64,000 bases of DNA from Candidatus Methylophosphatis roskildensis (GTDB lineage Bacteria; Pseudomonadota; Gammaproteobacteria; Burkholderiales; Rhodocyclaceae), in assembly GCA_016708905.1 (NCBI GenBank), contig JADJEV010000004.1:496001-560000 (forward strand), given 5' to 3'. Shown piece after piece: positions 25,517 through 33,898 of the stretch; within the stretch, counting starts at the first letter, position 1; each line of letters starts with the position of its first letter. A model generated the notes under the pieces. The model saw nothing but the letters and a program-made list of their open reading frames with translations. It was not told the origin of the DNA and did not search any database. The position numbers and the translations under genes were made by a program.

Positions 25517-25723
25517 ATGAAAAACACGATTCGAAACAGGCTTGAGGGCAGGGTCACCGAGATCCTGCGCGGCACCGTGATGTCGCAAGTCGACGTCGAA
25601 ACCGGTGCGGGCCCGATTACGTCGATTGTGACCACACGCTCGATCGACGAGGTGGGCTTGAAGCTTGGCGACAGCGTCGTCGCGGCCGTGAAAGCAACCT
25701 CCGTCTTTCTCGAAAAGCGCTGA
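25517..25723 (+). CDS. mop: Molybdate-binding Mop/TOBE domain protein (molbindin)
   Basis: The 68-residue protein (MKNTIRNRLEGRVTEILRGT..., ITSIVTTRSIDEVGLKLGDSVVA in part) is a single Mop domain, which oligomerises to store or buffer molybdate. It lies 4 bases before nifQ and upstream of modBAC. The local ModC lacks its usual C-terminal Mop/TOBE domain, so this free protein may substitute for it. The ATG at 25517 begins the conserved domain exactly; the spacer before it (25269-25516) shows no clear promoter. Confidence 0.9.
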   Translation: MKNTIRNRLEGRVTEILRGTVMSQVDVETGAGPITSIVTTRSIDEVGLKLGDSVVAAVKATSVFLEKR

Positions 25724-25727
25724 GAAT

Positions 25728-26348
25728 GTGATCGTGAACGCAGACTATCGATCTCTGATCGAAGCGGGGTGCGCTACCGAAAGGCTGACGATCCTTGCGC
25801 TGGCCGGCGTGATTTCCGTGGCGCCGACGCGACCGGCGCCATACGACGTACCGATCGCCGGACTCGCACGTCAGAGTTTTGCCGACATGATGGCGAGCGT
25901 CTTTCCCGGCTTCACCGCTGACGGTCTTGTTGCCGCGATGCCTTTGACCCAATCCACACTGAATCGCCGTGCCGACGAGTTCGAGGATCTGCTGGATCTT
26001 CTGCTCGAGCATTGCACCTGGCGCACGGATGAATGCTTCTGGGTGGCTCATGCGCTTGCCACGGCGAGCATGGGCGGCAATCACCTCTGGCAGGACATGG
26101 GCCTGCCCGACCGCGTGGCCCTGTCAGAACTCATCGAATGCAACTTCACCAGCCTCTTCGTGCGTAACGTCGGCGACATGAAGTGGAAGAAATTCCTTTA
26201 CCGCGAATTGTGCAAGCGGGCAGAGGTGATGATCTGCAAATCGCCTTCGTGCGGCGTGTGCGTCGACTACAAGGTCTGTTTCGGAAAAGAAGAAGGGTTG
26301 GCTCCTGTGTCGCTTGAGGACGTCTGGAGCGCGGCGAATGTTGCCTGA
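25728..26348 (+). CDS. nifQ: Nitrogen fixation molybdenum donor NifQ
   Basis: NifQ carries a Mo-Fe-S cluster and donates molybdenum to NifEN for FeMo-cofactor. The cluster motif C-x4-C-x2-C-x5-C is visible near the C-terminus (CKSPSCGVCVDYKVC). The front DFMM-like segment GLARQSFADMMASVFPG and MGGNHLWQDMGL are family hallmarks. The start is probably GTG at 25728 or 25734. The 3' end overlaps modB. 206 residues. Confidence 0.94.
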   Translation: MIVNADYRSLIEAGCATERLTILALAGVISVAPTRPAPYDVPIAGLARQSFADMMASVFPGFTADGLVAAMPLTQSTLNRRADEFEDLLDLLLEHCTWRTDECFWVAHALATASMGGNHLWQDMGLPDRVALSELIECNFTSLFVRNVGDMKWKKFLYRELCKRAEVMICKSPSCGVCVDYKVCFGKEEGLAPVSLEDVWSAANVA

Positions 26349-27009
26349 CGGCGCATTGCTGCCGACTCTATTGACGCTCAAGGTGGCGTCGCTCGCTACG
26401 CTGTTCGCGTTCGTCTGCGGCATCGCCATCGCGTTCGTGCTGGCGCGACGGGAATTCGTGGGCAAGGAAGGGCTCGATGCACTGCTGACCCTGCCGATGG
26501 TGTTGCCGCCCACGGTGCTCGGCTACTACCTGGTGGTGCTGTTTGGCCGAAATGGATGGATCGGGCACTGGCTCGACGGGCAGTTCGGATATTCGCTCAT
26601 ATTTACCTGGCAGGGCGCGGTGGTAGCCGCGGCGATCGTCAGCCTGCCCTTGATTCTCAAGTCGGCGCGGGCAGCCTACGAGGGCGTCGACCGCAATTAC
26701 GAAGACGCGGCGCGCACGCTTGGCCAATCGGAACTCGCGATCTTCGTCCGGGTGACCTTTCCGCTCGCTTGGCGCGGCATTCTCGCGGGTACGCTGCTCG
26801 GTTTTGCCCGCGCCATGGGGGAGTTCGGTGCCACCCTGATGATCGCCGGCAATTTGCCGGGCAAGACGCAAACCCTGTCTCTCGCGATCTACGACGCTGT
26901 GCAGGCCGGCGAAGACGCGCTGGCCAATTCTCTGGTGCTGATCACGTCGATTGTGTGTGTGGTGGTCCTGGTTGGCTCGTCGCAAATTCTCAAAGTTCGA
27001 CATTTTTGA
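26338..27009 (+). CDS. modB: Molybdate ABC transporter permease ModB
   Basis: ModB is the membrane channel subunit for high-affinity molybdate uptake. Five or more hydrophobic segments are visible, beginning TLKVASLATLFAFVCGIAIA, and the cytoplasmic EAA-like loop ARTLGQSELAIFVRVTFPLAWRG is present. MVLPPTVLGYYLVVLFG is a ModB signature. The ATG at 26338 overlaps nifQ by 11 bases, tying molybdate import to nif expression. Confidence 0.94.
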   Translation: MLPDGALLPTLLTLKVASLATLFAFVCGIAIAFVLARREFVGKEGLDALLTLPMVLPPTVLGYYLVVLFGRNGWIGHWLDGQFGYSLIFTWQGAVVAAAIVSLPLILKSARAAYEGVDRNYEDAARTLGQSELAIFVRVTFPLAWRGILAGTLLGFARAMGEFGATLMIAGNLPGKTQTLSLAIYDAVQAGEDALANSLVLITSIVCVVVLVGSSQILKVRHF

Positions 27010-27024
27010 ACCCGGAGACGCCTG

Positions 27025-27774
27025 GTGCGAATAGGGTTGGATTCAAAGTGGTTGTTGATGCTCGTGTTCGCGGTACTTCCCGTGCGCGCCGAAGAAGTCG
27101 TGGTTTCCGCTGCCGCGAGCCTGACCAATGCCTTCAAGGAAGTCGGTACTGCCTTCGAGAAGACGCAAGCAGAGGCGAAAGTAACCTTCAACTTTGCGGC
27201 CTCGGGTCCGCTGCTGCAGCAGATCGAGAATGGGGCGCCCGTTGACGTATTCGTTTCCGCCGATCAGGAGACGATGAATGCGGCTGAGAAGAAGCAACTC
27301 ACGATCCCTGCAACGCGGCGTAACTTCGTCTCCAATCAGCTGGTTCTGGTTCAGCCCAAGGCGGGTTCGCCACTGAAGGGGATCGGCGATCTTGCGAACG
27401 ATACCGTCAGGCGTATTGCCATCGGCAACCCAGCCAGCGTGCCGGTCGGTCGCTACACCCGTGAGGTGCTGCAGGCGGAACGGTTGTGGGATTCGGTGCA
27501 GCCCCGCGTGATCAATGCCGACAGCGTCCGCCAGGTGCTGGACTACGTTGCGCGCGGTGAAGTGGACGCCGGATTCGTCTATGCGACCGATGCAGCGATC
27601 GCGACGGAGAAAGTGACGGTGGTCGGGACGATCAGCACGCCGCGACCGGTGGTGTACCCGATAGCCGTCGTGTCGACGTCGAGAAGGACGAAACTTGCAG
27701 AGTCCTTCATTGCGTTTGTGCTGGCGCCGGAAGCCCAGTCCATCCTGCGGAAGTACGGCTTCGCCAAGCCATGA
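27025..27774 (+). CDS. modA: Molybdate-binding periplasmic protein ModA
   Basis: ModA captures molybdate in the periplasm. A signal peptide ends around VLPVRA, followed by EEVVVSAAASLTNAFKEVG, the typical ModA front with the serine ligand. VDVFVSADQETMNAA and GRYTREVLQA also fit. The start codon is GTG at 27025 with GGAG upstream. The order modB-modA-modC differs from the common modABC order. Its end overlaps modC by 4 bases. Confidence 0.94.
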   Translation: MRIGLDSKWLLMLVFAVLPVRAEEVVVSAAASLTNAFKEVGTAFEKTQAEAKVTFNFAASGPLLQQIENGAPVDVFVSADQETMNAAEKKQLTIPATRRNFVSNQLVLVQPKAGSPLKGIGDLANDTVRRIAIGNPASVPVGRYTREVLQAERLWDSVQPRVINADSVRQVLDYVARGEVDAGFVYATDAAIATEKVTVVGTISTPRPVVYPIAVVSTSRRTKLAESFIAFVLAPEAQSILRKYGFAKP

Positions 27775-28550
27775 TCGACATTGAAGTGGACATCTGCAAG
27801 ACCGTGACCGACCGCGGCCGCTGCTTCTCGCTGCGGGCATGTTTCGATAGCCGCAACGACTTCATCGTGCTCTTCGGACCATCCGGTTCCGGAAAGAGTC
27901 TTACGCTGCAGGCGATTGCCGGATTGGTCACACCTGAGTCGGGCAGCATCCGGGTCGGCGGGCGCACGCTGTTCGATAGCGGCCGGCGTATCAGCGTGCC
28001 CATCCAGCAACGCAACGTCGGTTACCTGTTCCAGGACTACGCGCTGTTTCCGCACCTGACCGTGGCGGAAAACATTGGCTTCGGGCTCAAGTCCTGGTGG
28101 CAACCAGGAATGCCGCCGCGGATGCGCGAGCGAGTGGGTGAGATGCTGGAGGTTTTCGAAATCCAGCGACAGGCCGACGCGTTGCCGCGCGACCTCTCCG
28201 GTGGCCAGCGGCAGCGCGTCGCGCTCGCTCGCGCCCTGATCCGCAAGCCCGATCTCCTATTGCTCGACGAGCCGTTTGCTGCACTCAATCCCTTGTTGCG
28301 CGCCCGTATGCGCGGCGAGCTGATGCGCATTCAGCAACAGTTCCAGGTGCCAGTATTGCTGATCACCCACGATGAGGACGACGTCGAGGCGTTCGGCGAG
28401 ACGCTGGTGCTGTACGACGCAGGTTGTGTCCGCAGCGTGTGGCCGTTCAAGAAGCTGCGCCAGTCCGACCGCGAGTCCGGCACCGACCAGACCGCCGGCG
28501 AATTGCTGCTGGGTCTTTCGTTGCCGGCCCATACCGCCGCCTTCGCCTGA
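27771..28550 (+). CDS. modC: Molybdate ABC transporter ATP-binding protein ModC, short form
   Basis: ModC hydrolyses ATP to drive molybdate import. Walker A GPSGSGKS, Q-loop FQDYALFPHLT, signature LSGGQRQR and Walker B LLLLDEPFAAL are all present. At 259 residues it ends soon after the ATPase domain and lacks the C-terminal TOBE/Mop regulatory domain of the roughly 350-residue form. A free Mop protein is encoded at the head of the same group. No terminator is obvious in the 240 bases downstream. Confidence 0.93.
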   Translation: MIDIEVDICKTVTDRGRCFSLRACFDSRNDFIVLFGPSGSGKSLTLQAIAGLVTPESGSIRVGGRTLFDSGRRISVPIQQRNVGYLFQDYALFPHLTVAENIGFGLKSWWQPGMPPRMRERVGEMLEVFEIQRQADALPRDLSGGQRQRVALARALIRKPDLLLLDEPFAALNPLLRARMRGELMRIQQQFQVPVLLITHDEDDVEAFGETLVLYDAGCVRSVWPFKKLRQSDRESGTDQTAGELLLGLSLPAHTAAFA

Positions 28551-28794
28551 TCCGGCCTTACAGCTCCCGGGCAGAGATTCGATTGGATCTAAGGATCGCA
28601 ATCGTGTTTCTGCTCTCCTTCATCGAGGCGAAAAGTCAAGAAGTGGTCCCGATATTGCGTAAGGTCAGTTGATGCCAAAAATCTTGCCTTTCTGTGGCAT
28701 CGCAACAGAGATCCAGCACCGTGAGAGTGCGAGTCGAGTGCCTGGCGCACCGTTGGGAGACGCAATTTGATCAAGTTCTTGGCGGGAGCCCGCG

Positions 28795-29274
28795 ATGACC
28801 GAACTGTACGCGATACTGATGTCCTGGGCAGTGATGCTTTCCGGCCTGCCCCCTCCGGAAAGGATGCCGGAAGTCGTCCCGGTTTCCCACGGCTACCTTG
28901 TCGAGACCGCCTGTAGCGGGCGAGAGTGCAAGGTAATGGGCTGGTTCCCGCCCGGTAACACCATCTACCTGGATCAGCGGCTGAACCCGCAGGACAACCT
29001 GCTTGCCTCCTCGATCGTGGTGCATGAGATGGTGCACTATCTGCAGCATCAGAGCGTCGCCAAAGACCTGCCGTTCGACTGTCTGTCGACGGTTGCGCTC
29101 GAGCGTCAGGCGTACGGCGTGCAGCGCGAGTATCTGTTGCGCTACGGTGTGTATCAGCCGGTCGGCGTCTCGATGCACAACGTCGGTTGCCAGGAGGCCG
29201 CGGTGCCCGGCCTGGCAGCCAAGGAAACGCTCATCGGGGATTCCGCGTCCGATCGCCACCGCGCGCAAGACTGA
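28795..29274 (+). CDS. Putative zinc metallopeptidase-like protein
   Basis: The 159-residue protein has a classic HExxH motif in VVHEMVHYLQHQ, preceded by a short hydrophobic N-terminus (LYAILMSWAVMLSG) that may be a signal sequence, and four cysteines that could form disulfides (CSGREC, FDCL, VGCQ). This suggests a small exported metallopeptidase or a zinc-binding protein, but the family is uncertain. The ATG follows GGCGGGAG. It lies between modC and the thioredoxin gene and is not obviously part of the nif group. Confidence 0.7.
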   Translation: MTELYAILMSWAVMLSGLPPPERMPEVVPVSHGYLVETACSGRECKVMGWFPPGNTIYLDQRLNPQDNLLASSIVVHEMVHYLQHQSVAKDLPFDCLSTVALERQAYGVQREYLLRYGVYQPVGVSMHNVGCQEAAVPGLAAKETLIGDSASDRHRAQD

Positions 29275-29379
29275 ATCGAGCTTGGCGCGCGTCTCGCGCA
29301 TGTTCGCTTCGTTCGCTCGCAGCACCGCGGTGGGCCTCTGCGTGGCAGAATGCGAAGCCTCCTGTCAGCGGATACGCTC

Positions 29380-29748
29380 ATGTCCGGAACCGAACACGCG
29401 CCGTCCGAAGAACATTCACTTGCCGGCTACGGGTGGCTGGTAGCCTGCCTCTGCGCCGACTGGTGCGGCGCCTGCCGCGAGTTCCGCTCCGACTTCGATG
29501 CACTCTCCGCGCGGCATCCCGACGTGTGGTTCCGCTGGATCGACATCGAGGACGAAGCGGCGCTGGTGGAGGACATTGATGTCGACAACTTTCCGACCAT
29601 CGTGATCCAGCATGACGCAGAAGTCCTGTTCCTCGGCACGATTCTGCCGAAAACGTCGATCGTCGAGCGCCAGCTCTCCATGCTCCGCGCGGAGCCAATG
29701 CGAGCACCGATCGAAGCGCCCGATCTGCTCGCGCGGCTGACAGCCTGA
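29380..29748 (+). CDS. Thioredoxin-like protein
   Basis: A 122-residue thioredoxin-fold protein with the active-site motif ADWCGACREFRSDF and the cis-proline region VDNFPTIVI. No signal peptide is evident, so it is likely cytoplasmic. WCGAC differs from the canonical WCGPC. The ATG at 29380 is chosen; one at 29350 adds 10 residues without a better binding site. It converges on the leftward ferredoxin gene with a 31-base gap. Confidence 0.83.
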   Translation: MSGTEHAPSEEHSLAGYGWLVACLCADWCGACREFRSDFDALSARHPDVWFRWIDIEDEAALVEDIDVDNFPTIVIQHDAEVLFLGTILPKTSIVERQLSMLRAEPMRAPIEAPDLLARLTA

Positions 29749-29779
29749 CGAGCCGGGATAGTAGCGCCGCCCGCCCGGC

Positions 29780-30109
29780 TCATGACCAGACCGCGTTTGC
29801 CGCGAGCAGGCGCTCGACCGGCTCGCCGCCGACCAGATGCCTGTCGAAGATCTCGAACACATCCTCCTTAGAGACCTTATTGTAGAGTATGCCTTCTGGA
29901 TAGACGAGGACGTTCGCGCCCAGGTCGCACGGGCCGAGGCATCCGGCGTAGGTGATGGCGATGGTGTCATAGGCATTGCGCTGCTGCAGTTCCTTCCAGA
30001 AGACCTGCAACAGCTCGTTGCAGCCTTTCTGGGCACAGGATCCGCGTGGATGACCGGGTGGGCGCGCCTGGGAGCAGATGAACACGTGGCGTATTGGCTT
30101 GTTCGGCAT
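29780..30109 (-). CDS. Thioredoxin-like [2Fe-2S] ferredoxin (Shethna protein I type)
   Basis: The 109-residue protein has cysteines C12, C25, C57 and C61, the C-x12-C...C-x3-C pattern of thioredoxin-fold [2Fe-2S] ferredoxins such as the Clostridium pasteurianum protein and Azotobacter FeSI. The front RHVFICSQARPPGHPRGSC and YAGCLGPCDLGANVLVYP fit this group well. In Azotobacter the relative is associated with nitrogenase. Here it is the last gene of the leftward nifV-fix operon, about 25 bases after the next ferredoxin. Confidence 0.87.
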   Translation of the reverse strand: MPNKPIRHVFICSQARPPGHPRGSCAQKGCNELLQVFWKELQQRNAYDTIAITYAGCLGPCDLGANVLVYPEGILYNKVSKEDVFEIFDRHLVGGEPVERLLAANAVWS

Positions 30110-30135
30110 GAGCGGACTCCGTCTGTATCGTGAGA

Positions 30136-30420
30136 TCAGCCGCGAGGCTTGACGACTGCGTCGCCCAGCACCAGCGTCTGGCAGGCCAGGCGCATGTTGG
30201 GTGGCGCCTTGTGCTGGGCCAGGGTATTGGTCTCGAACGTGCTCTTTTCCGACAGATGCTCCATGCCGGATACCACTTCGGTCAGGCAGGTGCCGCAGTC
30301 GCTTTCGCGGCAGCCGTATTCGATGCCGGCACCGACCTTCTCGGAAACCTCGATGATCCGCGTACCTTGCGGAACGGTGACTGTGACGCCGATGTCAGCA
30401 AACGTCAGCTTGGCCTTCAT
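30136..30420 (-). CDS. [2Fe-2S] ferredoxin, short copy
   Basis: A 94-residue plant/adrenodoxin-type ferredoxin with ligands C37, C42, C45 and C80 (GCRESDCGTC, RLACQT). It is closely related to its upstream neighbour and looks like one half of a tandem duplication. The ATG at 30420 follows a CCGGAG site; a longer frame upstream is a shadow of the neighbour. Probable electron carrier in nitrogen fixation. Confidence 0.88.
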   Translation of the reverse strand: MKAKLTFADIGVTVTVPQGTRIIEVSEKVGAGIEYGCRESDCGTCLTEVVSGMEHLSEKSTFETNTLAQHKAPPNMRLACQTLVLGDAVVKPRG

Positions 30421-30433
30421 GCTTGATCTCCGG

Positions 30434-30799
30434 TTAGGAACCCAGCGGGGCGACGACTGCATCGCCGTAGACCTGCGTCTGGCAGGCAAGGCGGCATTTC
30501 CTGCCGACAAGGTTGTCGCGCACCAGCGCGGCTTCGAGGGATTCCAGATTGGGCGCGTTGCGCCAGCCTTCGATGATGTCCCTGTAGCCTTCGAGCAGCG
30601 TGGCCTTTTCGTACTCGGATGGCCTGGAGAGGTTGTCGTAACCCTCGGTAACCGTGAACATGCAACTGCCGCAATCGCCTTCGCGGCAGTTGTAGGCGAT
30701 GTAGGAGCCCACCTTTTCCGAGATCTCGATGATGCGGGTGCCGACTGGCACGGTGACCGTGACGTTGACGTCCGCGAACTTGATTTTTGCCTTGGCCAT
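30434..30799 (-). CDS. [2Fe-2S] ferredoxin, long copy with an inserted helical segment
   Basis: A 121-residue ferredoxin with ligands C38, C43, C46 and C106. Between the third and fourth ligands it has about 25 extra residues (around 58-95, EKATLLEGYRDIIEGWRNAP) compared with the adjacent copy. The front of both proteins is nearly the same (VTVTVP.GTRIIE.SEKVG), supporting duplication followed by insertion. The insertion might give contact with a specific partner, such as the flavodiiron protein encoded just upstream. Confidence 0.88.
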   Translation of the reverse strand: MAKAKIKFADVNVTVTVPVGTRIIEISEKVGSYIAYNCREGDCGSCMFTVTEGYDNLSRPSEYEKATLLEGYRDIIEGWRNAPNLESLEAALVRDNLVGRKCRLACQTQVYGDAVVAPLGS

Positions 30800-30837
30800 G
30801 ATGCTTCCTCAGTGAATTCGCTGTTCCGTTCCGGCGC

Positions 30838-32106
30838 TCAACTCGCAAGCAGTTCAGACATGTCGATCACGCGGGTTGTCTGTCGGCCAACCAGGAAACC
30901 TCCGACTTCCCGGCCGAATTCGCGGCAGCGTTCAAGTTCTTCCCCGGTCGGAATAAGCTTGATGCGCAGTCCGCCGACTGGTACGCGCATCTTCAGGCCG
31001 CGCAGGCGATCGTCCATCATGCGCACTGCCTCGCCGCTCCAGCCGTAGGAGCCGAACGCCGCGCCGACCTTGCCCTTGACATGGATCTTGACGAACGAAG
31101 ACAACAGATCCCAGACAGGCTTGACCGCGTCGCCGTTGATCGTCGGCGAGCCGACCAGAATCGCGTCCGCCTCCTCGACGAGGTCGACGAACGGCTCCGT
31201 CTCTGCACCCTCCAGGTCGTAGAGCGATACGCGAAAGCCGCCGATCTCCTGGGCACCGTCGCGTATTGCCTCGGCCATGTGTTGGGTGTTGCCGTACGAG
31301 CTGATGTAGAAGATCACCATGGTTTTTTCGGCGCTTTGCACATCCAGGTGCAGGCGCGGCGTCGAAAGTTCGCGATAGCGTGCGACGTAGCTGCGCGGCC
31401 GGTCGCGCAGGATCGGCCCATGGGCGGGTGCGACGGTACGCAGTTCGAGCGGCTCGATCAATTCGAGCGCTTCGATCACGTGCTGCTTGAACGGCCGCAT
31501 GATGTGCTGATAGTAGTACTCGAAGGAAAAGCGAAAGTCGCCGACCGTGTCGTTGAACAGCCGCTCATCGCAGAAGTGGCAGCCGAACACATCGCCCGAA
31601 AACAACGTGGCTTCCTCCTCGAGGTAGGTGCACTGGGTGTCGGGCCAGTGCAGATAAGGCGTGTGCACAAAGCGCAGCGTTCGGTCGCCGAGGCTGACGC
31701 GGTCGCCGGTCGTCACCGGCGTGTAAGCGACGTCGCTCTTCAGTAGTGACTTCAGCATCAACTGCGCCGATTCGGAAATGTAGAGTCTGGCCTGTGGCGC
31801 ACGGCGCATCAGTTCGGGCAGCGCGCCGCTATGGTCGGGCTCGAGGTGATTGAGGACGATCGCGCGGATCTCGTCGTAGCGGGCGATGCTCTCAAGACTG
31901 GCGAAGAATTGCTCGGCGCGGTCTTCCTTGACCGTGTCGATCACCGCAACGCCCGCGCTGCCGCGTACGGCATAGGCGTTGTAGGTAGTGCCGTTGGGCG
32001 TGCGCAGGATCACGTCGAAGGTGCGCATGGCCGGATCGAGCGCGCCTATCCAATGGACGCGTTCCGACAGCGGTTTCGCCGTGACGGCAATCGGCTTCGC
32101 AACCAT
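30838..32106 (-). CDS. Flavodiiron protein (A-type, FprA-like)
   Basis: The N-terminal half is a metallo-beta-lactamase-like diiron domain with H87, E89, D91 and H92 (NHLEPDHSG), a histidine near 153 and D172 in FSGDVFGCH. The C-terminal half is a flavodoxin-like FMN domain (VIFYISSYGNTQHMAEAI, LVGSPTINGDAVKP). Such proteins reduce oxygen to water or nitric oxide to nitrous oxide using electrons from ferredoxin or rubredoxin. At 422 residues it is a plain two-domain form. Position between fixX and three ferredoxins in a sigma54-controlled operon suggests oxygen or NO removal near nitrogenase. Confidence 0.9.
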   Translation of the reverse strand: MVAKPIAVTAKPLSERVHWIGALDPAMRTFDVILRTPNGTTYNAYAVRGSAGVAVIDTVKEDRAEQFFASLESIARYDEIRAIVLNHLEPDHSGALPELMRRAPQARLYISESAQLMLKSLLKSDVAYTPVTTGDRVSLGDRTLRFVHTPYLHWPDTQCTYLEEEATLFSGDVFGCHFCDERLFNDTVGDFRFSFEYYYQHIMRPFKQHVIEALELIEPLELRTVAPAHGPILRDRPRSYVARYRELSTPRLHLDVQSAEKTMVIFYISSYGNTQHMAEAIRDGAQEIGGFRVSLYDLEGAETEPFVDLVEEADAILVGSPTINGDAVKPVWDLLSSFVKIHVKGKVGAAFGSYGWSGEAVRMMDDRLRGLKMRVPVGGLRIKLIPTGEELERCREFGREVGGFLVGRQTTRVIDMSELLAS

Positions 32107-32118
32107 GACCGGATCCGG

Positions 32119-32415
32119 TTAGCCGAACTTGAACAGCACGCCGTAGCCCCCGCGCGGATACTCCCAGGCCACATTGGCATGCTCGTTACAGATGATGCGG
32201 CAGGAGCCGCATTCGAGGCAGCCGTCGGTGATCAGCGTGACCGAGCCGTTTCCCTCCGCCTTGTAGCACGAGGCCGGACAGACGTAGGTGCAGGACTGGG
32301 TCCCGCATTCGGTGCGGCACAGATCAGGCTGTTTGATCCGGATGTGCGGCCGACCGGCATCGACGCGATAGCGGTTTTGAAACAACTTCTCCTCAACATT
32401 GACTGCGGCATTCAT
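32119..32415 (-). CDS. fixX: Ferredoxin-like protein FixX
   Basis: FixX is the Fe-S subunit of the FixABCX electron-bifurcating complex. The 98-residue protein shows YVCPASCY and CLECGSCRIIC cysteine motifs and ends in a VAWEYPRGGYGVLFKFG tail typical of the family. The ATG at 32415 overlaps the fixC stop (ATGA) and has GGAGG upstream; a start at 32430 is less likely. Confidence 0.95.
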   Translation of the reverse strand: MNAAVNVEEKLFQNRYRVDAGRPHIRIKQPDLCRTECGTQSCTYVCPASCYKAEGNGSVTLITDGCLECGSCRIICNEHANVAWEYPRGGYGVLFKFG

Positions 32416-33716
32416 CGGAAGGCCCTCCACAGCTTGAATGCATCACCCATCAGACCGACCAGCGAGCGTTTCTGGCGGAAGTCGCCAAAAATTTCGCGCT
32501 CCTTGGTCTTCTTGTCGACGCCGTCGACCGTAATCATGGTTTTGGCGGCACGGTTGACCAGTTCCGGGTAGGTGGTGAAGAACTGGTTGTTCCTATGGAA
32601 CACGTCGGGCATGTCGCGATACTTGTGCAGATCCTTCATGACAAAGCTCTCGTCGAGTGCGGCCTTGTAGGCCTTGAGCGAGGCGGCGCCAAAGCCCTTG
32701 CCGGCTTCCTTGGCGGCGATTGCGGTTTCGGCAGCGAGGCGCCCGGTGGTCATCGCAAGATTGGAGCCTTCGCGGTGCACGGAATTGACGAAGCCGCCGG
32801 AGTCGCCGACGATCATCCAGCCGTCGCCAAAAACTCTCGGCACGGCGTAGAAGCCGCCCTCGGGGATCAGGTGGGCGCAGTACTCCTTCATCTCGCCGCC
32901 GGCGATCATCGGCGCGATCGCCGGGTGCTTCTTCATGCGCTCGAGGACAGCGTAGGGCGAGGTGCGGTTCGGACTACCCTTGAAGTCGGCGAGCATGCAA
33001 CCGATGCCGATGGTCAGCGAATCCTTGTTGGTGTATAGAAAGCCGGTGCCCATCATGCCGTCGGTGATCTTGCCGATCGCCTCGATCACCACGCCTTCGT
33101 CTTCCGTTATGTTGAAGCGCGCCTCGATCGCTTCCTGCGGCATGAAGAGGATTTCTTTCACCGCCAGGGCGACGTTGCCGGGCGAGATTTCGGCGTGGAA
33201 GCCCGCCTTGCGCGCCAGCGTGGAATTCACGCCGTCTGCGAGAATCACCACGTCGGCGAAGATGTCACCGCCCTCGCGATCGCACCGCACGCCAACTACG
33301 CGATTGCCGTCTACCAGCAGTTCGCTGACCGTCGTCTCGCAGATCAGCAAGGCCCCGGCTTCACGCACCTTGGACGAAAACCATTTGTCGAACTGCGCGC
33401 GGATGATCGTGTAGCGGTTGTAGGGCGGCTTGTTGTAGTCGTCCGACCGAAAGTGAGTGCCGACGAAGGACTCGTCATCGAGCACCCACATGCGCTGCTC
33501 GATGATGTGGCGCTCGAGCGGCGCATCATCGCGAAAATCGGGGATGATTTTCTCCAGCGCGTCGGAATAGAGAATCGCGCCCTGCACGTTCTTCGAGCCA
33601 GGGTACTCACCGCGCTCGATCTGCAGCACCTTCAAGCCGGCACTGGCCATCGTGTAGGCAGCCGCATTGCCAGCGGGGCCTGCACCGACCACGATTGCAT
33701 CGAAGCGTTCATTCAT
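32412..33716 (-). CDS. fixC: Electron-transfer flavoprotein-quinone oxidoreductase FixC
   Basis: FixC is the FAD-containing subunit that passes electrons to quinone and, through FixX, to low-potential acceptors. The N-terminal Rossmann motif VVGAGPAGNAAAY and the conserved SGGFVNSVHREGSNLAMTTG region near FAD are present. The ATG at 33716 follows AAGGAG; the frame extends 38 residues upstream through a proline-rich, repeat-derived stretch that is not part of the gene. 434 residues. Confidence 0.95.
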   Translation of the reverse strand: MNERFDAIVVGAGPAGNAAAYTMASAGLKVLQIERGEYPGSKNVQGAILYSDALEKIIPDFRDDAPLERHIIEQRMWVLDDESFVGTHFRSDDYNKPPYNRYTIIRAQFDKWFSSKVREAGALLICETTVSELLVDGNRVVGVRCDREGGDIFADVVILADGVNSTLARKAGFHAEISPGNVALAVKEILFMPQEAIEARFNITEDEGVVIEAIGKITDGMMGTGFLYTNKDSLTIGIGCMLADFKGSPNRTSPYAVLERMKKHPAIAPMIAGGEMKEYCAHLIPEGGFYAVPRVFGDGWMIVGDSGGFVNSVHREGSNLAMTTGRLAAETAIAAKEAGKGFGAASLKAYKAALDESFVMKDLHKYRDMPDVFHRNNQFFTTYPELVNRAAKTMITVDGVDKKTKEREIFGDFRQKRSLVGLMGDAFKLWRAFR

Positions 33717-33898
33717 GAGGGCTCCTTGATCCGGTGAGGGGGGCGGGGTGAGGTGTGAGGCGTGAGGGATCAGGAGTGAGGCGTGCGGCAAGGCCGTCGC
33801 CGTACTTCGATCGTCTGCTCGCTTGTGCATCAGTTGCGCGCGCCATGGCTTTCTGTTTTCCCATCCCCCTTACCCCTGCCCCTCTCTGCGAACGCCCT

